From Teleogryllus oceanicus (Eukaryota; Arthropoda; Insecta; Orthoptera; Gryllidae), in assembly GCA_964035755.1 (NCBI GenBank), contig CAXIVR010000001.1:341009889-341073888 (forward strand): DNA of 64,000 nt, in the 5' to 3' direction. The position numbers and the translations under genes were made by a program. Shown piece after piece: positions 1 through 10,697 of this stretch. Below the pieces are notes generated by a model. That model saw only the letters and a program-made list of their open reading frames with translations. It was not told the origin of the DNA and did not search any database. Each line of letters begins with the position of its first letter. The first letter of the stretch is position 1.

Positions 1-136
1 TTTGCGTTAATGGATATGGACTTTTTGTTGTAATAGTTCCATGTGAGTTTGTATGCTCTCTGCAATTTTCTTATTCTCTCCTCATTGGCCCTTAGGTTGA
101 TCCCTGATGGTTGGATGATTTCTCCTAGATATTTAA

Positions 137-141
<5 letters not shown>
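1..141 (-). mobile_element. CCHC-tailed LINE (G type), RT thumb fragment
   Basis: Minus-strand reading gives KYLGEIIQPSG followed by ANEERIRKLQRAYKLTWN, the end of the reverse-transcriptase palm and the thumb of a non-LTR element. The fragment runs off the window start and is abutted on its upstream side by an ATT microsatellite. No complete ORF remains. The clade is not assignable by eye. Confidence 0.6.
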
Positions 142-190
<49 letters not shown>

Positions 191-223
191 GTTATTGTTA
201 TTGTTATTATTATTATTATTTCA
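138..223. repeat. (ATT)n microsatellite
   Basis: An uninterrupted ATT run followed by ATTGTT variants. It adjoins the CCHC-tailed LINE fragment, an association repeated elsewhere in the window. Confidence 0.95.
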
Positions 224-247
224 TCTTTCAACTATTAATAGTTAAAT

Positions 248-342
248 TGTAGGGAAGGAATTTTGAAACTCAAGAGAGCGTGCGCAGATGATTTTCTCCT
301 CCATACGCCACATACAGTTTTTGACTAAATAAATAAACCTAA
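248..342 (+). mobile_element. LINE A-family 3' tail, degenerate
   Basis: The order of motifs (GGAATTTTGAAA, a CCATACGCCACATAC stretch, CAGTTTTTGAC, then AAATAAATAAA) matches the better-preserved 3' ends at 8700-8824 and 22580-22699. Only the terminal ~95 bases are present, as expected of a strongly 5'-truncated LINE copy. Confidence 0.5.
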
Positions 343-344
343 TT

Positions 345-512
345 TTTCGAACGAAATGTGGATTCTATCTACACAACGTTTTGCTAGAACGCGTAGATAC
401 GATAACACAAGTTTTTCTGCGCAAAAACTCTTCGCTACACTCTTCTACAAAACATTCTCTGTAATACGCTAGTACTTCGTAGTTGAGAAAGTAAAAATGG
501 GATTGATTGTCG
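345..512 (+). repeat. U repeat, 3' end fragment
   Basis: It contains GGATTCTATCTACAC and TTTTTCTG blocks and ends with a TTCTC...GAGAAAGTAAAAATG inverted-repeat terminus, the same end as the other U copies. The upstream part is missing. Confidence 0.5.
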
Positions 513-539
513 TTACTAAGCCTCCATAAATATTAAATA

Positions 540-1378
540 AAATCCGAAAAAATAAATTCATTTCATGTAAAAAGCTGTATCTTTGGTGTTGTACTTTGGC
601 GATGATAAATTTGTGCAATTTTTGAAAACACTGTAGTTCCAAACTGAGCTCAGCCCTACTTCTCTATAGTCTGATACATACGAGAAGGAAATTTAAAGAA
701 AAAATATGCAGTAGTTTTGGAGAAAATTGTTCTTTAAAGATTGCCTTATTTTAGCCAAAATTCCGCGATAACTACTACTATTTTCGAAAACTTATACATT
801 ATCTCGTACAAAAACATGTCTATTTTGAAGAACTGGTATTTCATTATCAAGGGAAAATATATACTTCAATATTGTAGTTGTATGAAGTCGAAAAAATGTT
901 GAACTTTTGCAATTTTCAAAAACTCAGAGATTTCAACCAAAGTTACACCCGCGCCATTTTTAAAGTATTCTTCACGTTGTTGGAGGACAAAGTTTAATTT
1001 GGAGCCATTTATGATAAAATTTTGAAAATGGTTTTGCCTTAAAGACACCCAAAATCAAAATATCCGTTTCAAATTGGCAGAACCTTGAGTTTGTTCAGAT
1101 CAACCGAGGAATATCAATATTGGAGAAAATCATCTGACCGGTTTAGGCGATAGCATTGACAACAGGGGACCCAAAAAATACGGATAAGAACGGGAATGAG
1201 GATTGTGAGAATACAACGTGATAGAGGTAGTAACGTTCTACATATGGTAACGAAATGTATCTAATTTTTCGTTACTATGGCCCGGCAATAAAAAAATTTT
1301 CTGTTTAAAAAATTGCTGATTACCCGCGCATGTTTCAGTACCTTCTTTTCTTACTAAGTAAGGAGAGAAAGTAAAACA
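540..1378 (+). repeat. U repeat copy 1
   Basis: It shares an ordered series of blocks with the copies at 18.4-19.2, 19.5-20.6 and 62.0-62.8 kb: TATTGTAGTTGTA, a GAAAATTCAGAG-like block, TTTGGAGCCAT, TTGGAGAAAAT, GGTTTAGGCGATAG, a TTTTTCGTTACTATGGCCCGGCAAT block and the GAGAAAGTAAAA end. It has no coding capacity. The class of element is unknown. Confidence 0.6.
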
Positions 1379-2403
1379 TTAACGACGTGCCTAATAGCAC
1401 CTGATATGACTGCTCCTCGATCTACGGGATCACACCAACGGTTTTCCCGATTATCAGGGATTCCCATGAACTCAGGTGGGAAGTCACGCCGCAGATACGA
1501 TTCTCCGGTCTTCACGCGGGTCTTCCGGAGTAAATTCCAGACCGCAGAAGAGAGTGATAATTGCAGACGGCAAGATTAGGCACTCCTCCAGCTTGGCTGG
1601 GAGACGACTGAAATAAAATCTTAAGGGATTCCATCCATGATAAAACTGTGGGGTTCCTTAATAATCCTTCACACAATATACGGGTGGATAACCTACATTT
1701 TTTACTTTTAATAATGTCGTAGCAGGATATCAATTTTTTTTTAAAATGTTGGCAAAGTTCCAAAAGCAGAGGTCGGATCAGCTCCAATTTTATAATCTTA
1801 CATCGCTAAATTTAAAACAAAAATGTACAGAAAAAATCGAAACTTCCATAAAATTGTCAAACATATTTTGAAAATTTTCAAGTACCCTCAAAAATTAAAA
1901 AAATCCAAACTCGCAGGGTCTTGCATGCGGCCAGATAAATTGTGAAAATATCTATTGTGAAGGAAAAAAACTGTGCCCCGATCGGCTGTTAGTGTTTTCC
2001 AAAAACATGACAAACTACACACGCCAAGCGACACGCGACAAACACACACATAGGTCTAGATGGAATTAAAAAAGTCTGCTGGGGAATTTCTTTTTGTTTT
2101 AACATAAAATTGGACGTATCATTCCCAAACACCAAAAGTAAACTAATGATGCTCCAACAGCTCATATCTACTCACAATGTTTGTAAGTTTTGCAATTTCC
2201 GAAATTTCAGAGTTCAATGAAAAGGAAACATTTTTTCATTTGGACTTCGGAATGTCTAATGCAACTCTGGTCCTTGCACAAATTCGTTATATACGGCCAT
2301 AAGTACAGCTAATATTGCTATACTCTTCCAGTAATTTCTCTATCTTTCTCTTTTCTTAGTTCTTTTATGTATTATACATTCTTCTGGATTAGACCTTCCC
2401 TAT
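1379..2403. other. No recognisable gene
   Basis: AT-rich sequence. A short stretch near 1840-1900 faintly recalls the U repeat (TTTTGAAAATTTTCAAGTACCC). Nothing else is supported. The open frame at 1512-1787 has no recognisable family features. Confidence 0.5.
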
Positions 2404-2643
2404 TTTATATATTATTCATTAACCTCCACACGGAGTAGAAAGAAAGTTATGCAATTCTGTGCTAAAAAAAGGCGAATTTTCGGCAGAAAAACTCTTATTA
2501 CAGGGCCCTGGTAACGAAAAAGTAGATAAAAACAAGTTGCTAAATTTTTGGGGGCAATTCCACTATCAAGTGGTGTAACCAGAATCCATAATTCGTGTGT
2601 CATTGATAACAAAAAATCGAATGACGGGAAAACTTCTGTATAT

Positions 2644-2687
<44 letters not shown>

Positions 2688-4535
2688 TTCTGCCTGCCAG
2701 CCTGTGTCTGCCTGCCTGCCAGCCTGTGTCTGCCTGCCTGCCAGCCTGCCAGCCTGTGTCTGCCTGCCTGCCTGCCTGCCTGTTTCTGCCTGCCAGCCTG
2801 TCTGCCTGCCTGCCTGCCAGTCTGTGTCTGCCTGCCAGTCTGTGTCTGCCTGCCTGTGTCTGCCTGCCTGTGTCTGCCTGCCTGTGTCTGCCTGCCTATG
2901 TCTGCCTGCATGTGTCTGCCTGCCTGGCAGTCTGCCCCTGCTCTGCCTGCCTGCCTGCCGCCTGCCTGCTGCCTGCCTGCCGCTGCTGCCTGCCTGCTGC
3001 TCTGCCTGCCTGCCTCTGCCTGCCTGCCTCTGCCTGCCTGCTCTGCCTGCCTGCCCTGCCTGCCTGCCTCGCCTGCCTGCCCTGCCTGCCTGCCCTGCCT
3101 GCCTGCCTCTGCCTGCCTGCTCTGCCGCTGCCCTGCCTGCCTGCCTCTGCCTGCCCTCTGCCTGCCTGCCTCTGCCTGCCTGCCTCTGCCTGCCGCCTCT
3201 GCCGCCTGCCTCGCCTGCCTGCCTCGGCCTGCCTGCCTCTGCCTTGCCTGCCTGCCCTGCCTGCCTGCCTCTGCCTGCCTGCCTCTGCCTGCCTGCCTCT
3301 GCCTGCCTGCCTCGCCTGCCTGCCTCTGCCTGCCTGCCTCCGCCTGCCTGCCTCTGCCTGCCTCGCCTCTGCCTGCCTGCCTCTGCCTGCCTGCCTGCCT
3401 CTGCCTGCCTGCCTCGCCTCTGCCTGCCTCGCCTGCCTGCCTGCCTGCCTGCCTCCCGCCTGCTCTGCCTCCTGCCTGCCTGCCTCCTGCCTGCCTGCCT
3501 CTGCCGCCTGCCTCTGCCTGCCTGCCTCTGCCTGCCTGCCTCTGCCTGCCTGCCTCTGCCTGCCTGCCTCTGCCTGCCTGCCTCTGCCTGCCTGCCTCTG
3601 CCTGCCTGCCTCTGCCTGCCTGCCTCGCCTGCCTGCCTCGCCTGCCTGCCTCGCCTGCCTGCCTCTGCCTGCCTGCCTCTGCCTGCCTGCCTCTGCCTGC
3701 CTGCCTCTGCCTGCCTGCCTCTGCCTGCCTGCCTCTGCCTGCCTGCCTCTGCCTGCCTGCCTCTGCCTGCCTGCCTCTGCCTGCCTGCCTCTGCCTGCCT
3801 GCCTCTGCCTGCCTGCCTCTGCCTGCCTGCCTCGCTGCCTGCCTCTGCCTGCCTGCCTCTGCCTGCCTGCCTCTGCCTGCCTGCCTCTGCCTGCCTCTGC
3901 CTGCCTGCCTCTGCCTGCCCTCTGCCTGCCTGCCTCTGCCTGCCTCTGCCTGCCTGCCTCTGCCTGCCTCTGCCTGCCTGCCTCTGCCTGCCTCTGCCTG
4001 CCTGCCTCTGCCTGCCTGCCTCTGCCTGCCTCTGCCTGCCTGCCTCTGCCTGCCTCTGCCTGCCTGCCTCTGCCTGCCTCTGCCTGCCTGCCTCTGCCTG
4101 CCTCTGCCTGCCTGCCTCTGCCTGCCTCTGCCTGCCTGCCTCTGCCTGCCTCTGCCTGCCTGCCTCTGCCTGCGTGACTGCCTGCCCGTGACTGCCTGCC
4201 CGTGACTGCCTGCCCGTGACTGCCTGCCCGTGACTGCCTGCCCGTGACTGCCTGCCCGTGACTGCCTGCCCGTGACTGCCTGCCCGTGACTGCCTGCCCG
4301 TGACTGCCTGCCCGTGACTGCCTGCCCGTGACTGCCTGCCCGTGACTGCCTGCCCGTGACTGCCTGCCCGTGACTGCCTGCCCGTGACTGCCTGCCCGTG
4401 ACTGCCTGCCCGTGACTGCCTGCCCGTGACTGCCTGCCTGCCTGCCTGCCTGCCTCCAATCTTTCGTCGGAACGCTAGCAGCTAAACGATTTAGCCGATT
4501 TTCTCCAAAACTGATATTCCACATATGGCTGTGAG
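2404..4535 (-). repeat. U repeat copy 2, with internal satellite expansion
   Basis: On the minus strand the right flank of the satellite (4457-4535) reads TTGGAGAAAATCGGCTAAA and GTTTAGCTGCTAGCG, and its left flank (2404-2643) reads TATGGATTCTGGTTACACCA, TTTTTCGTTACCAGGGCCCTG, TTTTTCTGCCGAAAATTCG and CATAACTTTCT. These are the two sides of the GACAGACGGACGG-like spot in the other U copies. The 1.8-kb CTGC array therefore sits exactly where the other copies carry a short GACAGACG tetranucleotide tract. Confidence 0.7.
2644..4456. repeat. CTGC-family satellite with several higher-order blocks
   Basis: 1.8 kb built from the CTGC/CCTG tetranucleotide. It starts as pure (CTGC)n, then TGTGTCTGCCTGCC variants to about 2930, an irregular zone to about 3500, a 14-bp unit TCTGCCTGCCTGCC to about 3880, a 24-bp alternating 10+14 unit to about 4165, and about 19 copies of CGTGACTGCCTGCC (about 4170-4436). 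The long open frames here (CLPACLPA and GRQAGRQA type) exist only because the unit lacks stop codons. Confidence 0.97.
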
Positions 4536-4539
4536 GCTG

Positions 4540-5580
4540 GACGCTCGTAAGCTAGTGCCTGAGGCGCGCAATCTCACTTGTCTTAACCGCAACACTTTGA
4601 GGAGTGTGCCGACGCTGTCTTTACGCCATTGCATTCAGTAAATCTGTGCGTCGTCTTTGCCCCAAACTGTTTGCCGGCACAACTGCGACAATTTCCTTTT
4701 CCGTTATTTCTAAACAAATGAAACAGCTTATTTCATACTTTTTGCGTCCTATTCAATGAAACTAATTTCAAAAATGCCGGTACTCAATTATATATAGTCG
4801 CCCAAAATAATGAGAGTGTAAAAGTTCTAGAATTTACCTTTCATAACTTCCAAGTTAGAAAAGTGAAAATTAGCACACGATGTTTCAATACATTGTTTTT
4901 TAATAAAGTACGTCAACCTCCTAGCTCTCACCAGTATTACAGTAAAGTTGAAAATCGATTATTTTGGGGAAAATCTACAAAGTATGGCATTTCTAAACCA
5001 TTTATGCGGAAAAGTACTCTCGTTAGACAGAATACATTTTGAATCTCTCAGAAATGTAAATTTGATCATTTTTCGGCTTATACAATGTCGAAAATAATGT
5101 AGCAATGTTGACGATAAAAGAAAGTGGTCAATATAAATTCCATTGTTAAAGTTACTCAGTATTGAAGAAAGTAAATTGTAATTTAAAATAACATTGTTTT
5201 TGAATACGTAATTTCAACCTTCCGTAGTTTCAACCTATCATTACTGCAAAAATTAAGTGCAAAGATAATGATTCTTACACGAAGGTTGCAAAATGTATAT
5301 TTTCAAACGGTTTTTACAAAAACACTGCGTACTACTACATATTTCGTTACATTTTAAAATATTTACATGTCGAAAAGGAATACTTCAAATACAAATTTCC
5401 AAATGAATGTTCCTAGCATCGTCTTTCTGTAAAAGTAAAGTAATACTGCGTTTATGATAGTTCCGCACTTTTGCCGTACATTGTCAAACTAACGGCCTGC
5501 TTGCGTACTCGGGATTAAGGAAGAAGGAACATTTGGAAGGCAGAAGTAATCACAACCACATGCATGTTATATTCCATAGC
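4540..5580. other. No recognisable gene
   Basis: AT-rich stretch with no ORF, RNA gene or transposon motif that I can support. Confidence 0.5.
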
Positions 5581-5584
5581 GCCC

Positions 5585-6042
5585 ACGGGTAACCGTGAAA
5601 ATGAGACCTACGCCACCTTTATAAGTGTAATTTACTCTATTCTTACAAGAAATTTAAAGAAAATATTTGGAACCGTTTTTGAGAAAAGTTTGAAAATGTC
5701 CGTGGGGCTTCATGTAAAGTACCCCCAAATTTTAAAGAATGTTTTTCAAAATTTCGAAGCTTCAACTAGAGCCAGATGAACATGGGTTTGATGATGTCAG
5801 CCAGATGAACATGAAGCACCAGGCTTCAATTTGGAAAAGATCCTACGCGTGGTTTAGGCGCTAGATTTGTTCACATACGACGGACAGATGAACGGACGTT
5901 TTGAAAAAACTCATTTTTTGGTACCAGGGGACCCCAAAACGTGTATTTCTGTTGAAATCTCGAAATCGATTTTCCGCAGCATTATATAACTTTCTCTATA
6001 CTTCGTATATTACTCCCGTATATACGTATGTATACCAGAATA
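5585..6042 (+). repeat. U repeat copy 3
   Basis: GTAACCGTGAAAATGAGACC, TTTATAAGTGTAAT, TTTGAAAATGTCC, AAGTACCCCCAAATTTTAAAG, GGTTTAGGCGCTAG, GTTCACATACGACGGACAG and the CGCAGCATTATATAACTTTCTC terminus (read here in pieces) match the copy at 18.8-19.17 kb almost base for base at the 3' end. A short direct duplication (AGCCAGATGAACATG) lies at about 5770-5815. Confidence 0.65.
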
Positions 6043-6059
6043 TAAAAAGAGTACTGCGA

Positions 6060-6268
6060 AAGCAAAAGAATTAGCTTACTTACCTTTAGTTCGTCCGTTA
6101 ATAGAATACAGGGCGGTTTGTTGGGACCCTTATAGAAATTCACAAAAGGAATACTTGAACAGAGTACAGAGAAGAGCGTATAAATTTACTTTCCGAAGCA
6201 ATAGGAAGAAAGTAGAATCGGAGTCTCTACAAATCAAGAGGTTTAACGCAAGAATCTGTGCTCTGTAC
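6060..6268 (+). mobile_element. LINE W, left half (RT C-terminal region)
   Basis: Translation gives AYLPLVRPLIEYRAVCWDPY, then LNRVQRRAYKFT and RFNARICALY. This LV-RP-LEYG-A-WDPY motif is the region after the RT domain of a common insect CR1/Jockey-type LINE. The reading stops at CALY (6268) and resumes at YKACTGYPA at 8825, so the element was split by LINE A. Confidence 0.75.
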
Positions 6269-7448
6269 GCTTTCATTTCAACACTTATTTCCCTCTTCAA
6301 AAAAGAAAATTAAACATATCACGGAAAAGAAAATCTTGGATAACACAAGGGAATTCTTTCTTTCATTTCCAAACATCATTTTCCTCCTCTACTTTAAAAA
6401 ATACAAATCATGGTTAACAAACGTCATAAAGCGGGCTAAAATCATGAAACACGCTCAGAATTGCTTAAAATACTACCAAAAATAATATATAAAATGATAA
6501 AATATAAAAAATACAACCAAATCAACTAGAAACATTGTAGAGAATGTTCTTTTAAAATATAACGATGGAAATGTGGCCGACCCGGCAACAGTGGCTCGCC
6601 TCCTTAACCAATACTTTTCGCAAATTGCTGCCGATATCACTAAGGGTCTTCAGCAACAAAATTCAATATCAGACATTTCCCCAAAAATATTAGACACGAT
6701 GTTCGTTTCCGAAACGTCTTGCTATGAAATTCTCAAAATAATGGGTAAACTAAAAAATAAATATTCTTCCGGTTTTATATAAATCTCCTGATTGTTTGTT
6801 AAAGACCTGTTGTCCTGCCAGTATACACCCGTTAACTCACATATTTAATGCATCCATATACACAAACTTTTCCAGAAATTTTTAAAACAGCTAAGATTAC
6901 GCCACTTTTCAAAAAGGACAACAAAAATGAAATTCAAAATTATCGGCCTATTTCTCTTCTGTCAGATTTTTCAAAAATATTAGAGAAACAAATGGAACAA
7001 ATTACGCACAAATGGAAACCATCCTCAGTAAACACGACGCGCTTTCAGATTGCCAACATGGATTTAGAAAATCAAAATCTACGGAAACAGCCATATTCTC
7101 TTTCCTTAAAGATGTTGCCTCATCATTGGATCAAAACGATGCACCTATTGGATTATTTTTAAATGTTTCTAAAGCTTTTCACGTCATAGACCATGAAATA
7201 TTACTTTCAAAATTAACTTCATATGGAATCCGTGGTATTGCCCTAAACTGGTTACGATCGCATCTTAAACAACGATCTCAGAGAGTATACCTCACTGAAA
7301 TAATGGAACATTAAGTACACACCTTTCTGGCTCTTTGCCAATTGAACATGGAGTCCCTCAGGGATCGATTTTAGGTCATATTCTCTTCCTACTATACGTA
7401 AATGATATGCCCTCGACGATTCGAAACGGAAGAAAAATTCTCTTTGCG

Positions 7449-7501
7449 TCGCTAATGACCTAAGATGTTGATGCGACCTTAAATAACCAATTTTAAAAAA
7501 A
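7449..7501 (+). mobile_element. 53-bp truncated retroposon inside LINE A
   Basis: The insert is flanked by perfect 10-bp direct repeats TCTCTTTGCG at 7439-7448 and 7502-7511, and removing it with one repeat restores the LINE reading FADDTN. It ends in A7. Its body (GCTAATGACCTA, GTTGATGCGACCTTAAATAA) matches the 3' end of the SINE at 43917-44140 and resembles the tail of the Jockey-like LINE ending at 60590. Confidence 0.85.
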
Positions 7502-8339
7502 TCTCTTTGCGGATGATACGAACATTCTTTGCAATAAAGAAGCCAAATAGTACAATATCAGATTTTCAAATTGGTTCCGAAATAACAAATTAGTAGTAAA
7601 TGAAAAGAAAAGTTTTAATGCAGTTTTCCATTTCAAATAAACAGTTCTGTGCTCCACTGAAAATGAACGGTGTACCATTGACTGATGTTAAGGCAACAAA
7701 TTTTTAGGTCTCTCAATTCAGTCAAACCTCAAATGGAACGTCCATTTAAATGGATTGAACACAAAATTAAGTTCTTTATGCTACGCGTTCAGAATTCTTT
7801 CAAATTCAGTCAGCCTTCTTACTGTTCGTTGTGTATATTTCGCGGATGTTCATTCCCGCCTCAGATATGGCATAATATTCTGGGGAAATAGATCTTATAG
7901 CTCCCAGACTTTCAGATTACAAAAAAGAATTGTACGAATAATAACCAAAGCCCACCCACATGATTCTGGTAATCCTCTCTTCATTAATCTAGAAATTTTA
8001 CCTTGTCTGTTGATTTACGAATCATGAATTTTTGTCAAAAATGACTTGCTTAACGGCGGGAATATATTTTCAGAAAATGCCGATGTCTATTACTATAATA
8101 CTCGACGTAGAAATCATATTTATCAGGTGATAGTATAAACAGCTCATTACAAAACATTCACATACAATACATGTACATTATTTTACAACACTTTGCCAGG
8201 AAAAGTTTAAATCTCAAGTAAAATCGTTTCTGCTGCATAACTGTTTCTACACAATTAGAGACTATACTGAGCATGAAAAGTGCATTATTTATAACAGTGA
8301 TATTTAATGTATTATTTACAATTTGGACTGTATAATTCT

Positions 8340-8824
8340 AAACAACCTATAACTAGTATTCTACTGCAGCTTCCGGGTCAATGACTCCCATCTTGATCAG
8401 GTTTTTCCGTCCAGTTTTCTTGATCCTTTGAACGAATGCTGAGATTGCCCCTTGTTTTCCTTCTGGACATAAATATAACTTCATTATCTGTGCACTTATT
8501 CTAGAATTCAGTGGAAAATATAGTTATTCAAATTATCGTTCTCCTTAACGTCATCACAGGAAGTATTATTCCTTGACGAAGGACTTGATGAGGGCCCAAA
8601 TTAATTGCTAATTTACTCTTGAAAATAGATTTTATTACATTGGAGCGAATATTTTTGATAACTATCCATGCAAAAAACGCTTATTTTCTTTCTGTATTCC
8701 ATATTCAAGTATATGGCTTAGGGTACGTATCACAGATTTTTTTAAACGTGCACAGAATTCATTTCTCCCCATAGCACGTCACACACAGATTTTAACTGTT
8801 TTTGACGTAAAATAAATAAATAAA
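8340..8824 (+). mobile_element. LINE A 3' untranslated region
   Basis: CTTCCGGGTCAATGACTCCC, GGACATAAATATAACTTCAT, TTGAAAATAGATTTTATTAC (one copy of the unit that is tandem in LINEs B, C and D), then the CGTCACACACAG...AACTG...TTGACG hairpin and AAATAAATAAAT. Confidence 0.8.
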
Positions 8825-9015
8825 TACAAAGCGTGTACAGGTTATCCAGCTTAGAAAGATATCTACATCCGACTCGGTAGATCCTCGGTACTTTAGTAGA
8901 GGGGATCATAAGGACAAAATTCAGTTTAGACCACAGAGAACAGATGTTGGAAAATTTTCCTTGACAAATAGAACAATAACGGACTGGAATAAGTTGCCTG
9001 CGACAGTCTAGTAAC
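8825..9015 (+). mobile_element. LINE W, right half
   Basis: Continues the split reading frame: YKACTGYPA, then SRGDHKDKIQFRPQRTDVGK and TNRTITDWNKLPATV, the C-terminal signature of the WDPYR LINE family. The junction with LINE A at 8824/8825 restores CALY-KA-TG across the insertion. Confidence 0.75.
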
Positions 9016-9319
9016 CCTTATAATTTTTATTGATATTGATATTATTAGTAGTGTGATAATTGCAACAAAATGTGCTTTATAAAATAAATAATTATATTTA
9101 AAGTAGTATTGTATTGAAGTGTGGTGACGTGTTGTGAAGTGTAGTGCAATAGAGAAGTAGAAAGAGAAGTGAAGCGCAAATGTGAAATGAAGTGGAGAGC
9201 AGTGGAATTCAAAGTCGTGTATTTAATAGTTTAAAATAATTGTGCAGGTCAACCATAAAATGTAGTTTTCTTATTATCGTTATTATTGTAATATGTAAAT
9301 TCTAATATGTAATATCTAT

Positions 9320-9845
9320 CTGTGTATCTATTTAATTGCTAATAAATTACGCAAAAAATGTATTTGTCCTGCAATTTTTTTCATAATTAATGGTGAGCCG
9401 ACTTCAGATTAAACTGGCACCACCACAATCGATTATAAAAAAGCCATATATGCCACATTGTATAACGATTTAATTGCTAATTATTTTCGGAAAATTAATC
9501 TAATTGTTCTTCAAACTTTGAGTAATTTATGAACTAGCTCTTAAGACTTAAGCTGGCATCATCATTATCGGTTACCACAAAACAAATATACCAGCTTATA
9601 TAACGATTTCTTTGCTAATTCATTAGGCAAAAAATAATTTAATTTCTCCTAAAACTTCCTATTAATTAATGGTGAGATAGCCCTTAAGACTTAAGTTAAC
9701 TCCACCACAATTGGTTAACACAGAAACAAATATACCGTCAAAAAACGATTGAATTGTTAAATAATTACGCGAAAAGTAATTTAATTTGCTCATCAAACTT
9801 CCAAGTAATTAATGGCAAACTAACTCTTAAGACTAAAGAATCTTC
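9320..9845 (+). repeat. ~140-bp tandem repeat, about 3.6 copies
   Basis: AACGATTTAATTGCTAAT-like starts recur at about 9322, 9464, 9601 and 9744. Each is followed by an AATTACGC-AAAA block, a TAATTAATGG block, CTCTTAAGACTTAAG and a CACCACAATCGGTTA-like block. Units are roughly 137-143 bp and diverged. Confidence 0.8.
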
Positions 9846-10015
9846 ACGAATAATGCAATGACATAATTTATTACATTTATATAGTACAACAGTTGGGAGT
9901 GTACCTGTCCTATGACGGCAATCGTGTCGTGCGCAGTGCCGCACTGATTATAAGAATGTAGTTAGTACCCGAAATACAACAGTATTGTAGCAGTAAACAA
10001 ATAACTAAATTAAGT
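9846..10015. other. Spacer between tandem repeat and LINE fragment
   Basis: No feature recognised. Confidence 0.4.
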
Positions 10016-10019
10016 GAAT

Positions 10020-10665
10020 GATCCGACAAGAGTGGCTAGTCTCTTCATACCAACATTTTTCGAGAATTGCTGCTGATCTCACTTTGGGTCTTCCGCCAAA
10101 AAATTCATCAGACGTTTACACATAACCTTTAGACACGATGTTGGTTTCCGAAACTTCTTCCTATGAAACTTTCAAAATAATCAGTAAACAAAAAAATAAA
10201 TATTAGGATGATTTAGATGAATTTCCGGATTATTTGTTAAAGACTCGTGCGCCTGCCATTATCCACTTGTTAACTCGGTTCTTTAATGCATTCTTAAGCA
10301 CCGAAACTTTTCTAGATATCTACATAACAGCTGGGATAAAGCAGCTCTTCAAAACATGCACCAAAAATGAAATTCAAAATTATCCGCCTCTGTTTTTTTA
10401 AATATTAAAGAGACCTTTTTACATACAAATGGAAACCTTTCTCGGTAAACACGACGCATTTTCAGATCGCTTCATCCATGGATCAAAATGAAGCACATAT
10501 TGGAATAGCAACATCTATAGCTGATTTGCCTTTGCAAATGGTTTTTATTACATGGAGACGGAAGTGAATATTTTCTTTCAGTTTATTGTCAAAAACGCTC
10601 ATGTCCATCTGTATTCACAATTCAAGTTGTATATGGTTTAGAGTAGGGATCAGTGACGATTTAGC
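10020..10665 (+). mobile_element. LINE A-like copy, heavily deleted
   Basis: Blocks match LINE A in order: GCTGCTGATCTCACT-GGGTCTT, GACACGATGTTGGTTTCCGA, AAAAATGAAATTCAAAATTA, ACACGACGC-TTTTCAGAT and a 3' UTR portion ending at AGTAGGGATCA. Most of the RT is gone. Confidence 0.7.
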
Positions 10666-10697
10666 AGGGGAAGGACAGGGGGAATGACGTCCTCACG

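Larger units (their letters stand above)
6269..8824 (+). mobile_element. LINE A, 5'-truncated non-LTR retrotransposon
   Basis: Frame-broken ORF2 remnant. Readable pieces in order are an endonuclease-RT linker (KSWLTNVIKRAK near 6410), NYRPISLLSDFSKILEK (about 6930-6990), GFRKSKSTETAIFSFLKD, a V-SKAFHVIDHEILLSKL block (canonical KAFDVIDH; D replaced), YGIRGIALNWLRS (about 7220), GVPQGSILG (7350), FADDTNIL (7508, the catalytic YADD-equivalent), NNKLVVNEKK, KFLGLSIQSNLKWNVHLN and SRLRYGIIFWGN. Then comes a ~600-bp 3' UTR ending in the conserved hairpin and an AAATAAATAAAT tail. It belongs with the CR1/Jockey group by motif; exact clade not assigned. Multiple stops and frameshifts make it dead. 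TAC at 6266-6268 and 8825-8827 may be a very short target duplication. It is itself split by a 53-bp insert at 7449-7501. Confidence 0.85.

Noticed and set aside
43..252. Poly-Tyr open frame, and similar poly-Tyr/Ile/Asn frames at 25288, 26307, 27479, 48356, 50359, 51322 and 51792
   Set aside because: Translations of ATT/AAT, AT or GTT microsatellites.
2644..2690. Telomeric or centromeric repeat
   Set aside because: The unit is CTGC, not TTAGG or a known telomere unit, and the flanks place it inside a dispersed repeat.
4170..4436. CRISPR-like array
   Set aside because: The 14-bp units are directly tandem with no spacers; it is a minisatellite in eukaryotic DNA.
2548..4524. Four long overlapping open frames (449-619 aa) on both strands
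   Set aside because: They arise because the CTGC-type repeat units lack stop codons in these frames. The products are pure CLPA or GRQA repeats with no start context, splice structure or conserved feature.
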